DNA of 64,000 bases. Source: Aquipseudomonas ullengensis (GTDB lineage: Bacteria > Pseudomonadota > Gammaproteobacteria > Pseudomonadales > Pseudomonadaceae). The first letter of the stretch is position 1. Every line of letters begins with the position of its first letter. The notes below the pieces were generated by a model. That model ran no database searches. It was not told where the DNA came from and saw only the letters and a list, made by a program, of their open reading frames with translations. The stretch spans positions 310,001 through 374,000 of the forward strand of contig NZ_JACJUD010000003.1 of assembly GCF_014174475.1 (NCBI RefSeq), in the 5' to 3' direction. Below are positions 1 to 9,794 of the stretch, piece after piece. The translations under genes were made by a program, and so were the position numbers.

Positions 1-522
1 AGCGTCGATGACGAGGGCACGCCAACCAACTGCACCACGCTGATCGAAAACGGCGTGCTCAAGGGCTACATGCAGGACAAGCTCAACGCCCGCCTGATGG
101 GCGTGGCGCGTACCGGCAACGGTCGCCGCGAGTCCTACGCGCACCTGCCGATGCCGCGCATGACCAACACCTACATGCTGGCGGGCGAAAGCGACCCGGA
201 AGAAATCATCCGTTCGGTGAAGAAGGGTATCTACTGCGCCAACCTCGGCGGCGGTCAGGTCGACATCACCAGCGGCAAGTTCGTCTTTTCCACCAGCGAG
301 GCCTACCTGATCGAGGACGGCAAGATCACTGCCCCGGTCAAAGGCGCAACCCTGATTGGCAACGGCCCTGAGGCGATGAGCCGGGTGTCGATGGTCGGCA
401 ATGACCTGGCCCTGGACAGCGGCGTAGGGACCTGCGGCAAGGACGGTCAGTCGGTGCCGGTAGGCGTCGGCCAGCCGACCTTGAAGATCGATGCGATTAC
501 CGTGGGGGGCACGGGCGCCTGA
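1..522 (+). CDS. tldD: Metalloprotease TldD, C-terminal part (5' end outside window)
   Basis: The reading frame is open from base 1 and ends with TGA at 520-522, so only the last 173 residues of TldD are present. The peptide contains the family C-terminal pattern with GSCxxDGQS-like '[17 protein letters not shown]' and the '[29 protein letters not shown]'-type segment (read here in shorter pieces). TldD forms a heterodimer with TldE/PmbA that trims modified or unfolded peptides; its zinc-binding HExxxH motif would lie upstream of the window. The partner gene pmbA lies about 640 bases downstream, with darP inserted on the opposite strand, the usual Pseudomonas arrangement. Identification is firm; the true start cannot be seen. 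Confidence 0.95.
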   Translation, partial: SVDDEGTPTNCTTLIENGVLKGYMQDKLNARLMGVARTGNGRRESYAHLPMPRMTNTYMLAGESDPEEIIRSVKKGIYCANLGGGQVDITSGKFVFSTSEAYLIEDGKITAPVKGATLIGNGPEAMSRVSMVGNDLALDSGVGTCGKDGQSVPVGVGQPTLKIDAITVGGTGA

Positions 523-531
523 AGGGCGCCC
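513..531. terminator. Short GC hairpin at the tldD/darP convergent junction
   Basis: GGGCGCC (513-519) pairs with GGCGCCC (525-531) around the tldD stop codon. There is no T tract on either side, so a role in ending the two convergent transcripts is only a guess from position. Confidence 0.3.
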
Positions 532-545
532 ATTCGGCAGAGGAG

Positions 546-1067
546 TTAGCGCAGACCGCGCTGGGTTTCATCCAGATCGCGGATGTATTTGAAGACCTTG
601 CGCGCGGCGGCTGGCGGTTTGTTTCGCGCCGCTTCGTGCTGGGCATGGCGGATCAGGCTGCGCAGGTGCTGGCGGTCGGTTTCCGGGTAGTCGACGACGA
701 AGCTTTCCAGCGTGGTGTCGTCGCCGGTGATCAGGCGATCGCGCCAGCGTTCGAGGTTGTGGAAACGCTCGTTGTATTCGCGGGTGGAGCTATCGACCTG
801 GTCGATCAGGGCAAGAATGCCCTCGACGTCCTGTTCGCGCATGAGTTTGCCGATGAACTGGACGTGGCGTTTTTTCGCGGCGTTGGCCGTGTGTTTCGGT
901 GCTTCGGCCAGGGCTTTGCGCATACCGTCGGTCAACGGCAGCTTGGCCAGCAGGTCGGGCTTGAGGGTGGTGAGGCGCTGACCGAGATCCTGCAGCGCAT
1001 GCAGCTCGCGCTTGACCTGGGTTTTGCTCTTCTCACCGGAGAAGTCGTCGTCGTAAGAATCAGCCAT
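546..1067 (-). CDS. darP: Ribosome-associated protein DarP (YjgA, DUF615)
   Basis: A 173-residue protein starting [20 protein letters not shown], very charged, with the conserved '[16 protein letters not shown]' beginning of the YjgA/DUF615 family. Members bind late 50S subunit precursors and help large-subunit assembly. I chose the ATG at 1065-1067 because the frame upstream of it is not family-like and the length then fits (E. coli YjgA is about 183 residues). It is convergent with tldD and divergent from pmbA. High confidence in family; the function is taken from the family. Confidence 0.9.
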   Translation of the reverse strand: MADSYDDDFSGEKSKTQVKRELHALQDLGQRLTTLKPDLLAKLPLTDGMRKALAEAPKHTANAAKKRHVQFIGKLMREQDVEGILALIDQVDSSTREYNERFHNLERWRDRLITGDDTTLESFVVDYPETDRQHLRSLIRHAQHEAARNKPPAAARKVFKYIRDLDETQRGLR

Positions 1068-1158
1068 GGGGGCGGTCCAGAGGGAAACGCCGCCATGATA
1101 ACCAGTCAGGGGTTGCCTGTCCCCCGTGGTGGTGGGCGCCCTGTCAGTGGAGTGCAAC

Positions 1159-2505
1159 ATGAGTTCAGCAGAAACAGTGGGTCCGCAGGCATTGCCGGCC
1201 CTGCAGGCGCAGGTCGAACAGATCATCGCCGAGGCCCGTCGTCAGGGCGCCAGCGCCTGCGAAGTGGCCGTGTCACTGGAGCAGGGGCTGTCGACCACGG
1301 TGCGCCAACGCGAAGTGGAGACCGTCGAGTTCAATCGTGACCAGGGCTTTGGCATCACCCTGTACCTCGGCCAGCGCAAAGGCTCGGCCAGCACCTCGGC
1401 GAGTGGCGAGGCAGCGATCCGGGAAACCGTGGCGGCGGCCCTGGCGATTGCCAAGCATGCCTCCGAGGACGATTGCTCTGGCCTGGCGGATGCGGCGCTG
1501 ATGGCCCGCGACCTGCCAGACCTGGATCTCTATCACCCCTGGGCACTGGCTCCGGAGCAGGCCATCGAACTGGCGCTGGCCTGCGAGGAGTCTGCGTTTG
1601 CTACCGACCCGCGGATCAGCAATGCCGATGGCACCACTCTCAATACCCACCAGGGCTGCCGGGTCTACGGCAACAGCCACGGCTTCGTCGGCGGCTACGC
1701 CAGCACCCGCCACAGCCTGAGCTGCGTGATGATCGCCGAGGGTGAAGGGCAGATGCAGCGGGACTACTGGTATGACGTCAATCGCCAGGGCGAGCTGCTG
1801 GCCGACCCGGCGCGCATCGGCCGCCTGGCTGCCGAACGCAGTGTGGCGCGCCTGGGCGCGCGCCCGGTACCGACCTGCGAAGTGCCGGTGCTGTTTGCCG
1901 CCGAGCTGGCCACCGGGCTGTTCGGCAGCTTCCTCGGGGCGATTTCCGGCGGCAACCTGTATCGCAAGTCATCCTTCCTCGAAGGGTCGCTGGGGCAGCG
2001 CCTGTTTCCCGAGTGGCTGAGCCTCGACGAGCGCCCGCATATTCCACGCGCCATGGGCAGTGCGACCTTCGATGGTGACGGCCTGGCGACCTATGCCAAG
2101 CCCTTCGTCGCGGGTGGCGAGCTGGTGTCCTACATCCTCGCCACCTATTCCGGGCGCAAGCTGGGCATGCCCAGCACGGCCAACTCCGGCGGCGTGCACA
2201 ACCTGTTCGTCAGCCATGGTGACGAAGACCAGAAGGCCCTGCTGCGCCGCATGGGCCGTGGGCTGCTGGTCACCGAGCTGATGGGGCAGGGGCTGAACAT
2301 GGTCACCGGCGATTACTCGCGTGGCGCCGCCGGTTTCTGGGTGGAGAACGGCGAGATCCAGTTCCCGGTGCAGGAAGTCACCATCGCCGGCAACCTGCGG
2401 GACATGTTCCAGCAGATTGTTGCGGTCGGCAGCGATCTGGAATTGCGCGGCAATATCCGCACCGGCTCGGTGTTGATCGAGAAAATGACCGTCGCCGGTA
2501 GCTAA
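1159..2505 (+). CDS. pmbA: Metalloprotease PmbA/TldE
   Basis: 448 residues, close to the roughly 450 of E. coli PmbA. This is the non-metal partner of TldD; the pair processes peptides (microcin B17 maturation and CcdA turnover in E. coli). The family's C-terminal region is seen around '[19 protein letters not shown]' and '[19 protein letters not shown]'. The frame is open 33 bases further upstream, but [10 protein letters not shown] at 1159 was chosen because homologues begin there. A strong bidirectional hairpin follows. Confidence 0.95.
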   Translation: MSSAETVGPQALPALQAQVEQIIAEARRQGASACEVAVSLEQGLSTTVRQREVETVEFNRDQGFGITLYLGQRKGSASTSASGEAAIRETVAAALAIAKHASEDDCSGLADAALMARDLPDLDLYHPWALAPEQAIELALACEESAFATDPRISNADGTTLNTHQGCRVYGNSHGFVGGYASTRHSLSCVMIAEGEGQMQRDYWYDVNRQGELLADPARIGRLAAERSVARLGARPVPTCEVPVLFAAELATGLFGSFLGAISGGNLYRKSSFLEGSLGQRLFPEWLSLDERPHIPRAMGSATFDGDGLATYAKPFVAGGELVSYILATYSGRKLGMPSTANSGGVHNLFVSHGDEDQKALLRRMGRGLLVTELMGQGLNMVTGDYSRGAAGFWVENGEIQFPVQEVTIAGNLRDMFQQIVAVGSDLELRGNIRTGSVLIEKMTVAGS

Positions 2506-2520
2506 ATCGGCCGCAATGAA

Positions 2521-2554
2521 AAAGGGCCTGTCCGGCGTACCGGGCAGGCCCTTT
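2521..2554. terminator. Bidirectional terminator between pmbA and npr
   Basis: AAAGGGCCTGTCCGG and CCGGGCAGGCCCTTT form a 15-base inverted repeat with a CGTA loop, flanked by A and T runs. It can end both pmbA (plus) and npr (minus). Confidence 0.85.
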
Positions 2555-2567
2555 GGCTATTCGGGGG

Positions 2568-2840
2568 TTACTCGCCTTCGTCGAACTTGTTGTTGATCAG
2601 TTCGATCAGCGCGTTGAGCGCATCGTCTTCCTGCTCGCCTTCGCTGTGCAGGTGCAGGTTGGTGCCTTTGCCGGCGGCCAGCATCATCACCGCCATGATG
2701 CTCTTGCCGTCGACCAGGCTCTCTGGGGTGCGGCCCACCTTGACCTGGCAGGGGAAGCGCCCGGCTACGCCGACGAACTTGGCGGCGGCGCGTGCATGCA
2801 GGCCGAGCTTGTTGCAGATGGTGATTTCGCAGGCAGGCAT
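2568..2840 (-). CDS. ptsO: Nitrogen-PTS phosphocarrier protein NPr (PtsO)
   Basis: A 90-residue HPr-family protein. The phosphorylation-site motif 'KLGLHARAAAKFV' puts the active histidine at residue 15, and the regulatory Ser loop is 'DGKSIMAVMMLAA'. NPr accepts phosphate from EI-Ntr (PtsP, not in this window) and passes it to EIIA-Ntr (PtsN, 3728-4192); this chain regulates metabolism rather than moving sugar. The gene sits 8 bases downstream of rapZ in the rpoN-hpf-ptsN-rapZ-npr order that is conserved across gammaproteobacteria. It is the last gene of the minus-strand unit before a terminator. Confidence 0.95.
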   Translation of the reverse strand: MPACEITICNKLGLHARAAAKFVGVAGRFPCQVKVGRTPESLVDGKSIMAVMMLAAGKGTNLHLHSEGEQEDDALNALIELINNKFDEGE

Positions 2841-2848
2841 TGCAGTCC

Positions 2849-3706
2849 TTAGCCGAGGTCGCGGTGGCGAACCTGGACGTTCTTCAATATGGGCTTGAGG
2901 GCTTCACCCAGGCGATTGGCCAAGTATACCGAGCGATGATGACCGCCTGTGCAGCCGATGGCGATGGTCACGTAGGCGCGGTTGCTGGCGGCGAAGCGCG
3001 GCAGCCATTTGTTCAGGTAGGCGTGGATGTCCTGGTACATCTCTTCGACATCCGGCTGCGCGGCCAGGTACTCGGCCACGGGCTGCTCCAGGCCGGACAT
3101 TTCGCGCAGGTCGGGCTTCCAGTACGGGTTGGGCAGGCAGCGCACGTCGAACACCAGGTCCGCATCGACCGGCATGCCACGCTTGAAGCCGAAGGATTCG
3201 ACCAGGAAGGCGGTGCCCGGCTCCGGTTTGTTGAGCAGGCGCAGCTTGAGGGTGTCGCGCAGCTGGTAGAGATTGAGGTGGGTGGTGTCGATCTTCAGGT
3301 CGGCCAGGTCGGTGATCGGGCTGAGCAGGATCGCCTCATCGTGAATGGCTTCGGCCAGGGCACGATTCTCGTTGGTCAGCGGGTGGCGGCGGCGAGTCTC
3401 GGAGAAGCGCTTGAGCAGGGTCTCCTCGTCGGCGTCCAGGTACAGCACATCGCACTGGATATGACGGGCGCGGACCTCTTCGAGCAGCTCGGGGAAGCGC
3501 TTGAGCTGGCTGGGCAGGTTGCGCGCATCGATCGACACGGCGACCTGCGGATGCAGCAATTCGGTCTGCAGCAGGGCGCGCTCGGCCAGTTCCGGCAACA
3601 GGATCGCCGGCAGGTTGTCGATGCAGTAGAAGCCGTTGTCCTCGAGGACGTCGAGGGCAGTGCTCTTGCCTGAGCCGGAGCGGCCGCTGACGATGATCAG
3701 GCGCAT
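2849..3706 (-). CDS. rapZ: RNase adapter / nucleotide-binding protein RapZ (YvcJ family)
   Basis: 285 residues with a Walker A loop GRSGSGKS at residues 8-15 and the typical '[16 protein letters not shown]' next to it; the C-terminal half has the conserved '[16 protein letters not shown]'. In E. coli RapZ hands the sRNA GlmZ to RNase E and so controls glucosamine-6-phosphate synthesis. Whether Pseudomonas has that sRNA circuit is not shown here, so only the family assignment is firm. It lies between ptsN and npr and is probably cotranscribed with them. Confidence 0.95.
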   Translation of the reverse strand: MRLIIVSGRSGSGKSTALDVLEDNGFYCIDNLPAILLPELAERALLQTELLHPQVAVSIDARNLPSQLKRFPELLEEVRARHIQCDVLYLDADEETLLKRFSETRRRHPLTNENRALAEAIHDEAILLSPITDLADLKIDTTHLNLYQLRDTLKLRLLNKPEPGTAFLVESFGFKRGMPVDADLVFDVRCLPNPYWKPDLREMSGLEQPVAEYLAAQPDVEEMYQDIHAYLNKWLPRFAASNRAYVTIAIGCTGGHHRSVYLANRLGEALKPILKNVQVRHRDLG

Positions 3707-3727
3707 GGCACTGTCCTACCCCTGGCC

Positions 3728-4192
3728 TTAGCGGCCGTTCTGCACGTCGACGACGACCTGATACAGGCTTTCACTGCTCTGCGCCTGGCGCAGGCGGTCA
3801 CGCACATCTGCACGGTCGAGCATGCTGGCGATCTGGCGCAGCAGTTCGAGGTGTTCATCGGTCGCCGCTTCCGGCACCAGGAGGACAAACAGCAAGTCCA
3901 CCGGGGCGCCGTCGATGGCGTCGAAATCCACCGCCGCTTCCAAGTGCAGCACCGCGCTGATGGGCGCGCTGCAGCCGGGCAGGCGACAGTGAGGAATGGC
4001 GATTCCGTTGCCGAAACCGGTGGAGCCGAGTTTCTCGCGGGCAACCAGGTTTTCGAAGATGTCCTGGGCGTCGAGATCGGATAGATCCCGAGCGACCAGG
4101 TTGGCAATCTGTTCGAGTACACGCTTCTTGCTGCCGCCAGGCACGTTCACCAGGGAACGGCCGGCGGTCAGGATATTTTCAAGTCGAATCAT
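3728..4192 (-). CDS. ptsN: Nitrogen-regulatory PTS EIIA component PtsN
   Basis: 154 residues, one PTS EIIA type-2 domain. The phosphoacceptor is His68 in 'GFGNGIAIPHCRLPG'. PtsN receives phosphate from NPr and, depending on its state, binds and tunes targets such as potassium systems, the sensor KdpD and, in P. putida, pyruvate dehydrogenase. It is 13 bases downstream of hpf and 21 upstream of rapZ on the same strand, which suggests one transcript with both. Confidence 0.95.
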   Translation of the reverse strand: MIRLENILTAGRSLVNVPGGSKKRVLEQIANLVARDLSDLDAQDIFENLVAREKLGSTGFGNGIAIPHCRLPGCSAPISAVLHLEAAVDFDAIDGAPVDLLFVLLVPEAATDEHLELLRQIASMLDRADVRDRLRQAQSSESLYQVVVDVQNGR

Positions 4193-4205
4193 GGGTTGGC
4201 AGGTT

Positions 4206-4514
4206 TTAGCGAGCCGTGGCGCCTTGCAGGCGGCCCAGCTGCTTTTCCTTGTGTTTGATCAGTTGGCGGTCGAGTTTGTCGGCGAGTAGGTCGATGGCCG
4301 CGTACATGTCTTCATGTTCGGCGTTGGCCACCACTTCGCCGCCGGCGATGTGTAAGGTTGCTTCGATTTTCTGTTTGAGTTTTTCGACTTCCATCGTCAC
4401 CTGGACGTTGGTAATTCGGTCGAAATGGCGCTCCAGCCGGCTTAGCTTTTCCCCGACATAGTCGCGCAGGGCGTCGGTCACATCCAGTTGATGTCCACTG
4501 ATGTTGACTTGCAT
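4206..4514 (-). CDS. hpf: Ribosome hibernation promoting factor Hpf
   Basis: 102 residues beginning MQVNISGHQLDVTDALRDYV, the short form of HPF/YhbH. It binds the 30S subunit and helps form inactive 100S ribosomes in resting cells. The open frame extends 51 bases upstream, but residue 1 is placed at 4514 because all short HPF proteins start at this beta strand and an AGGAGA-type ribosome site lies just upstream. First gene after rpoN in the minus-strand block; the 158-base gap to rpoN carries a long inverted repeat that may hold its promoter. Confidence 0.95.
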   Translation of the reverse strand: MQVNISGHQLDVTDALRDYVGEKLSRLERHFDRITNVQVTMEVEKLKQKIEATLHIAGGEVVANAEHEDMYAAIDLLADKLDRQLIKHKEKQLGRLQGATAR

Positions 4515-4581
4515 ACCGCTTCTCCTTGTTGCCGTGTGTAAGAGGCAGGCTAACGGGCCTGCCACCGTAACACTTTGGCTT

Positions 4582-4661
4582 GGGAAGGCTCTTGCAGAAC
4601 TGTCCTGATTCCCCGGAGGGCAGGGCGCCTGGCGCGCATCCAGTTTTGCAAAAGCCTTCCC
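4582..4661. repeat. Long inverted repeat between rpoN and hpf, with sigma-54-like motifs in both arms
   Basis: Bases 4582-4601 and 4642-4661 are inverted copies (18 of 20 match). On the minus strand the right arm reads GGGAAGGCTTTTGCAAAA: GG at 4661-4660, ten bases, then GC at 4649-4648, the -24/-12 spacing of a sigma-54 promoter. It points toward hpf, with a start expected near 4636. The left arm has the same GG-N10-GC pattern on the plus strand, TGGGAAGGCTCTTGCA at 4581-4596. Match to consensus is partial (the C of TGGCAC is missing). It may equally be only an RNA hairpin or attenuator. Confidence 0.45.
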
Positions 4662-4672
4662 TCAGTGCCGCA

Positions 4673-6163
4673 TCACATCAGTCGCTTACGCTCACTCGAC
4701 GGTGCTATCCCAAGGGATTCGCGGTATTTGGCGACGGTGCGACGGGCTACCTGAATGCCCTGTGCTTCCAGTAAACCAGCGATCTTGCTGTCACTCAACG
4801 GCTTTTTCGCGTTTTCCGCAGCGACCAGTTTTTTGATGATGGCGCGGATCGCGGTCGACGAGCATTCGCCGCCTTCGGAGGTGCTGACGTGGCTGGAGAA
4901 GAAGTATTTCAGCTCGTAAATGCCACGCGGGGTGTGCATGAATTTCTGTGTGGTAACGCGCGAGATAGTCGACTCGTGCATGCCCACCGCTTCGGCGATG
5001 TCATGCAGGACTAGCGGCTTCATCGCTTCGTCGCCGTATTCGAGGAAACCGCGCTGGTGCTCGACGATCTGCGTCGCCACTTTCATCAGGGTTTCGTTGC
5101 GGCTCTGCAGGCTCTTGATGAACCAGCGCGCTTCCTGCAGTTGGTTGCGCATGAAGGTGTTGTCGGCGCTGGAGTCGGCGCGTTTGACGAAGCCCGCGTA
5201 CTGGGCATTGACGCGCAGGCGCGGCACGGCCTCCTGGTTCAGCTCCACCAGCCAGCGCTCGTTGTGCTTGCGCACGATCACGTCCGGGACCACGTACTCC
5301 GGCTCGCTGGACTCGATCTGCGAGCCGGGGCGTGGGTTGAGGCTCTGGATCAGCTCGATGACCTGGCGCAGCTCGTCTTCCTTGAGCTTCATACGGCGCA
5401 TCAGCTGGCTGTAGTCACGGCCGCCGAGCAGGTCGAGGTGATCGCTGGCTAGGCGCTGGGCTTCGGCCAGCCAGGGGGTATTGGCCGCGAACTGGCGCAG
5501 TTGCAGGAGCAGGCATTCGCGCAGGTCGCGAGCGCCAATGCCGGCAGGTTCGAAGTGTTGGATACGGCGCAGTACGGCTTCGACTTCGTCGGCTTCGACA
5601 TCCATTTCCGGGTCGAAGGAGTCGACGATTTCTTCGATGCTTTCTTCCAGGTAACCCTGGTTGTTGATGCAATCGATGATGGTGACGCCGATCAGCTTGT
5701 CGGTGTCGCTCATCGGCACCAGGTTGAGCTGCCACAGCAGGTGGCTTTGCAGGCTTTCGCCAGCGGAGGTGCGAGTGGTGAAGTCCCACTCGTCATCATC
5801 GTTGCTCGGCAGGCTGCTGGCGCTGGTCTGGTAGACGTCTTCCCAGGCGGTGTCGACGGGCAGCTCGCTGGGGATGCGCTCGTTCCATTCGCCATCCTCG
5901 AGGGAGTCAACGCTGCTGTTGGTTTCCTGGTAGGTCGGTTCCGGGGCGGCCTGGGTCGATTGCTCGGGGGCATCGGCCAGCGGGTCGGTATTGTCGAAGT
6001 CTTCGCCTTCTTCCTGGCGTTCCAGCATGGGATTGGATTCCAGCGCTTCCTGGATTTCCTGTTGCAGGTCCAGGGTCGACAGCTGGAGGAGGCGAATGGC
6101 TTGTTGCAGCTGAGGTGTCATCGTCAGCTGCTGGCCCATCTTGAGGACTAGCGAGGGTTTCAT
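4673..6163 (-). CDS. rpoN: RNA polymerase sigma-54 factor RpoN
   Basis: 496 residues. Region I is the glutamine/leucine-rich start '[20 protein letters not shown]', region II is the acidic stretch around residues 50-120, and the C-terminus carries the diagnostic RpoN box [10 protein letters not shown] at 473-482, which reads the -24 element. RpoN needs AAA+ enhancer-binding proteins and controls nitrogen use, motility and many other functions. The gene follows lptB by 145 bases and precedes the hpf-ptsN-rapZ-npr group, all on the minus strand. A TATAAT hexamer in the gap suggests its own promoter. Confidence 0.97.
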   Translation of the reverse strand: MKPSLVLKMGQQLTMTPQLQQAIRLLQLSTLDLQQEIQEALESNPMLERQEEGEDFDNTDPLADAPEQSTQAAPEPTYQETNSSVDSLEDGEWNERIPSELPVDTAWEDVYQTSASSLPSNDDDEWDFTTRTSAGESLQSHLLWQLNLVPMSDTDKLIGVTIIDCINNQGYLEESIEEIVDSFDPEMDVEADEVEAVLRRIQHFEPAGIGARDLRECLLLQLRQFAANTPWLAEAQRLASDHLDLLGGRDYSQLMRRMKLKEDELRQVIELIQSLNPRPGSQIESSEPEYVVPDVIVRKHNERWLVELNQEAVPRLRVNAQYAGFVKRADSSADNTFMRNQLQEARWFIKSLQSRNETLMKVATQIVEHQRGFLEYGDEAMKPLVLHDIAEAVGMHESTISRVTTQKFMHTPRGIYELKYFFSSHVSTSEGGECSSTAIRAIIKKLVAAENAKKPLSDSKIAGLLEAQGIQVARRTVAKYRESLGIAPSSERKRLM

Positions 6164-6240
6164 GGCAGGAAGCTTTGCACCTTATCTGCTGGCGCAATGC
6201 GCCATTCACTACAGGGCGCCAGGGCGCCGCCAGTAAGCAA

Positions 6241-6246
6241 ATTATA
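6241..6246 (-). promoter_or_regulatory. Possible -10 element of the rpoN promoter
   Basis: The minus strand reads TATAAT 78 bases before the rpoN start codon, in the only non-coding gap of the lptB-rpoN junction. No good -35 hexamer is present at 17 bases, so the call rests on the perfect -10 and its position. Confidence 0.4.
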
Positions 6247-6308
6247 TGCCCGAAAGTCGGGGCTTTGCCTAGGCTTGACAACATCCATGTAGTGAAGCAG
6301 CGCCTGCG

Positions 6309-7033
<725 letters not shown>

Positions 7034-7034
<1 letters not shown>

Positions 7035-7579
7035 TACTGCGCTTGCTCCGGCTGGCCGGTTTTCTTGCGTGGTTGCAGGACCATGTCGATGCGTGGGCGC
7101 GGCGTGGTCACCGAGGTGCCATTGGCGCGGCCGGCGTTGACGATCTGGCGCTGGGTGTCATAGACGATCTTCTCGCCTTCGAAGGTATTGCCCTGCTGGA
7201 TGACCTTGGCCTGGTCGATCAGGACGATGCGTTCGTTGCTGGCGTAGTACTGGATGGTCAGGCCGTAGGCCTTGACGATGTCCTTGTCGGCAGACGGCTT
7301 CTGCTCGTAGTAGGCAGGCTTGCCCACCGAGGTGAAGAGTTCGATATCGCCGTTCTTGTCCTGGGTGATGGTCACGGTGTCGCCGGTGATCTTCAGGGTC
7401 CCCTGGGTGATCACCACGCCGCCGCGATACACCGCCACGCCTTGCTTGTCGTCCAGTTCAGCGCTGTCGGCCTGTACCCGGATCGGCTGGTCGCGATCGC
7501 TGGGTAGGGCCCAGGCAGCGGCACTTCCAAGTGCGCTGCCCAGACTGAGCAGAAGGGGGAGGGTTTTAACGAACCTCAT
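7034..7579 (-). CDS. lptA: LPS transport periplasmic protein LptA (LptH)
   Basis: 181 residues with a signal peptide ([24 protein letters not shown]) and an OstA-like beta-jellyroll domain: '[23 protein letters not shown]' type repeats. The protein polymerises into the periplasmic bridge that carries LPS from LptC to LptD. P. aeruginosa calls this divergent orthologue LptH. It overlaps lptC by 14 bases at its start and lptB by one base at its end. The C-terminal tail rich in K/Q/P is normal for the Pseudomonas form. Confidence 0.93.
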
Positions 7580-8135
7580 GCTGGCCTCTTACGTTGGACA
7601 GCAGGTTGATCCTGCCGTCATTCATGTACGCTTTCATTCCCTGTGCCGTGGTCACCCCGTTGGCGGCCTCGATTCTAACGGCTTGCTGGGTCTGCGCATA
7701 TTCTTTGTCCGGAAATACGGTCATCCGGCTGCTGGTAATCACGGTGGGTCGGCCTTTTGCGTCGGTACGGGCGATGCGCACCTTGTCGATCAGTTCAACC
7801 TCGCTGCCCTGCGGTGCGACTTCGCCGCGCTCGCTCTGCACATGCCAGGGCTGCTCGGTGCCGCGGTAGAGCTGCAGGTCGGGCTTCTGCACCAGGGTCA
7901 CGTCGGTGGCCTTGAGGTGCTCCAGCTTGTCGGCAGTCATCTCGTAGCGCAGCTTGCCGTCTTCCTGGAACTGCACGGTATGGGCCTTGAGCACATAGAA
8001 GTCGATGGCTTGCTCCGCATCGGCTTTGGCGGGCTTGTCCATGAAGCTTTCCGGGCGGATGTTCCAATAGCCGAGCGCCACCAGCAGGGCGGCGACCAGA
8101 ATGGCGAGTAGGGCGTTGCGCAGTTTGCCGGGCAT
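7566..8135 (-). CDS. lptC: LPS export system protein LptC
   Basis: 189 residues: a single N-terminal membrane anchor (about residues 7-22, 'ALLAILVAALLVALGYW') and a periplasmic OstA-like fold. It docks LPS coming from LptBFG onto LptA. The frame is open upstream into kdsC, but the ATG at 8133-8135 gives the membrane anchor at the right place and a family-normal length. It lies 8 bases after kdsC, in the order kdsD-kdsC-lptC-lptA-lptB that links Kdo synthesis to LPS export. Confidence 0.93.
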   Translation of the reverse strand: MPGKLRNALLAILVAALLVALGYWNIRPESFMDKPAKADAEQAIDFYVLKAHTVQFQEDGKLRYEMTADKLEHLKATDVTLVQKPDLQLYRGTEQPWHVQSERGEVAPQGSEVELIDKVRIARTDAKGRPTVITSSRMTVFPDKEYAQTQQAVRIEAANGVTTAQGMKAYMNDGRINLLSNVRGQHEVR

Positions 8136-8143
8136 GAAAAATC

Positions 8144-8668
8144 CTAGAGGTAGGCGGACTGGGCGGCTTCGAGCGTGCCCTGGCCGCGCATGATCAGCTC
8201 GCAAAATTCGCGCGCGGCGCCTTCGCCGCCGCGGGCAGCGGTAACGCCGTGGGCGTGCTGGCGGACGAAGCTGTCGGCGCTGGCCACGGCCATGCCCAGG
8301 CCAACGCGGCGGATGACCGGCAGGTCGGGCAGGTCGTCACCGAGGTAGGCGACCTGTTCGTAGCTTAGTCCCAGTTCGCCGAGCAGTTCGTCGAGCACTA
8401 CCAGCTTGTCTTCGCGGCCCTGGTACAGGTGCTGGATGCCGAGGTTCTGGGCGCGGCGCTCGACCACCGGGGTCTTGCGCCCGCTGATGATGGCGGTGCG
8501 CACCCCGGAGTTGATCAGCATCTTGATGCCGTGGCCGTCGAGGGTGTTGAACGTCTTGAATTCGCTGCCGTCGGTGAGGAAGTACAAGCGGCCATCGGTC
8601 AGCACGCCGTCCACGTCGAAAATGGCCAGTTTGATGGCCTGGGTGCGTTGCAGCAGTTCAGCGTTCAT
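8144..8668 (-). CDS. kdsC: 3-deoxy-D-manno-octulosonate 8-phosphate phosphatase KdsC
   Basis: 174 residues of the HAD superfamily, C0 type (no cap). The nucleophile motif 'FDVDGVLTDG' puts the catalytic aspartates at residues 18 and 20; 'AIISGR' and 'YLGDDLPDLP' are HAD motifs II and IV. It removes phosphate from Kdo-8-phosphate to give Kdo for the LPS inner core. Its ATG follows directly after the stop codon of kdsD (TAAATG), so the enzymes of consecutive Kdo steps are coupled. Confidence 0.96.
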   Translation of the reverse strand: MNAELLQRTQAIKLAIFDVDGVLTDGRLYFLTDGSEFKTFNTLDGHGIKMLINSGVRTAIISGRKTPVVERRAQNLGIQHLYQGREDKLVVLDELLGELGLSYEQVAYLGDDLPDLPVIRRVGLGMAVASADSFVRQHAHGVTAARGGEGAAREFCELIMRGQGTLEAAQSAYL

Positions 8669-9643
8669 TTACATCACTCCGGCGCGCAGCAGATCGTGCA
8701 TGTTGAGGGCGCCGACGGGCTTGTCCTCGCTATCCACGACTACCAGTGCGTTGATCTTGTGGTCTTCCATGATTTTCAGAGCCTCGGCGGCGAGCATTTC
8801 GGCGCGGGCGGTCTTGCCGTGGACGGTCATCACCGTATCGATGCTCGCCTGGCGTACATCGATACCTTTATCTAGGGTGCGGCGCAGGTCGCCGTCGGTG
8901 AAGATCCCGGCCAGCGTGCCGTCGCCTTCGACGATCACCGTCATGCCCAGGCCTTTGTTGGTCATTTCCAGCAGGGCGTCGCGTAGCGAGGTGCCGCGCT
9001 GCACCAGGGGCAGGCGTTCGCCGCTGTGCATGACGTTCTCGACCTTGAGCAGCAGGCGCCGGCCGAGGGCGCCGCCCGGGTGGGAGAAGGCGAAGTCTTC
9101 GGCGGTGAAGCCGCGTGCTTCCAACAGGGCGATGGCCAGGGCGTCGCCGAGCACCAGGGAGACTGTGGTGGATGACGTCGGGGCCAGGTTCAACGGGCAG
9201 GCTTCCTGGGCTACGCGGGCATCCAGGTTGACCTCGGCGGCCTTGGCCAGCGGCGAGTCGGGATTGCCCGTCATGCTGATCAGGGTGATGCCGAGGCGCT
9301 TGATCAGCGGCAGCAGGGTGACGATTTCTGCAGTAGAGCCGGAGTTGGACAGGGCGATCACCACGTCGTCACGGGTGATCATGCCCATGTCGCCGTGGCT
9401 GGCTTCGGCCGGATGCACGAAGAACGCCGGCGTGCCTGTGCTGGCCAGGGTCGCGGCGATCTTGTTGCCGACGTGCCCGGACTTGCCCATGCCAACCACC
9501 ACGACACGCCCCTTACAGGCCAGCAGCAGCTCGCAGGCCTTCACGAAGTCGCCATTGATGCGGGCGAGCACGGCTTCAATGGCCTCGATCTCGAGGCGAA
9601 TGGTGCGTTGTGCGGATTGGATCAGTTCGCTGGATTGGAACAT
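8669..9643 (-). CDS. kdsD: Arabinose-5-phosphate isomerase KdsD
   Basis: 324 residues: an N-terminal SIS sugar-isomerase domain ('VVVGMGKSGHVGNKIAATLASTG') and two C-terminal CBS domains (about residues 200-324). It converts ribulose-5-phosphate to arabinose-5-phosphate, the first step of Kdo synthesis. The frame is open 102 bases upstream, but MFQSSELIQSAQR at 9643 matches the family start. It is the first gene of the kdsD-kdsC-lptCAB unit, and a good -10 hexamer lies 35 bases upstream. Confidence 0.96.
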   Translation of the reverse strand: MFQSSELIQSAQRTIRLEIEAIEAVLARINGDFVKACELLLACKGRVVVVGMGKSGHVGNKIAATLASTGTPAFFVHPAEASHGDMGMITRDDVVIALSNSGSTAEIVTLLPLIKRLGITLISMTGNPDSPLAKAAEVNLDARVAQEACPLNLAPTSSTTVSLVLGDALAIALLEARGFTAEDFAFSHPGGALGRRLLLKVENVMHSGERLPLVQRGTSLRDALLEMTNKGLGMTVIVEGDGTLAGIFTDGDLRRTLDKGIDVRQASIDTVMTVHGKTARAEMLAAEALKIMEDHKINALVVVDSEDKPVGALNMHDLLRAGVM

Positions 9644-9677
9644 GACGGATTCACGATGCCAGGCAGAAAAGGCGGGG

Positions 9678-9683
9678 ATTATA
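9678..9683 (-). promoter_or_regulatory. Probable -10 element for the kdsD-lpt operon
   Basis: TATAAT on the minus strand, 35 bases before the kdsD start. A weak TGAGCG lies where a -35 would be. Supported mainly by the perfect hexamer and the divergent layout with mlaF. Confidence 0.5.
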
Positions 9684-9765
9684 ACGGCAAAGCCGGATTC
9701 GCTCACCTCCGACCATCTCCCGCAGGAAATGTTGCCCGGAAACATCAGGAAAAAGTCCTCATGCC

Positions 9766-9794
9766 TTGGGCCGGGCGCCTGCCGATGCTATATT
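9766..9794 (+). promoter_or_regulatory. Probable promoter of the mla operon
   Basis: TTGGGC (9766-9771), 17 bases, TATATT (9789-9794), about 94 bases before mlaF. It fits a sigma-70 promoter and is the only good candidate in the 244-base divergent gap with kdsD. Confidence 0.55.

Noticed and set aside
4581..4596. Sigma-54-like motif on the plus strand as a promoter for a plus-strand gene
   Set aside because: Nothing plausible is encoded on the plus strand downstream (it is antisense to rpoN); it is more likely the mirror arm of the inverted repeat, unless it makes an antisense transcript of rpoN.
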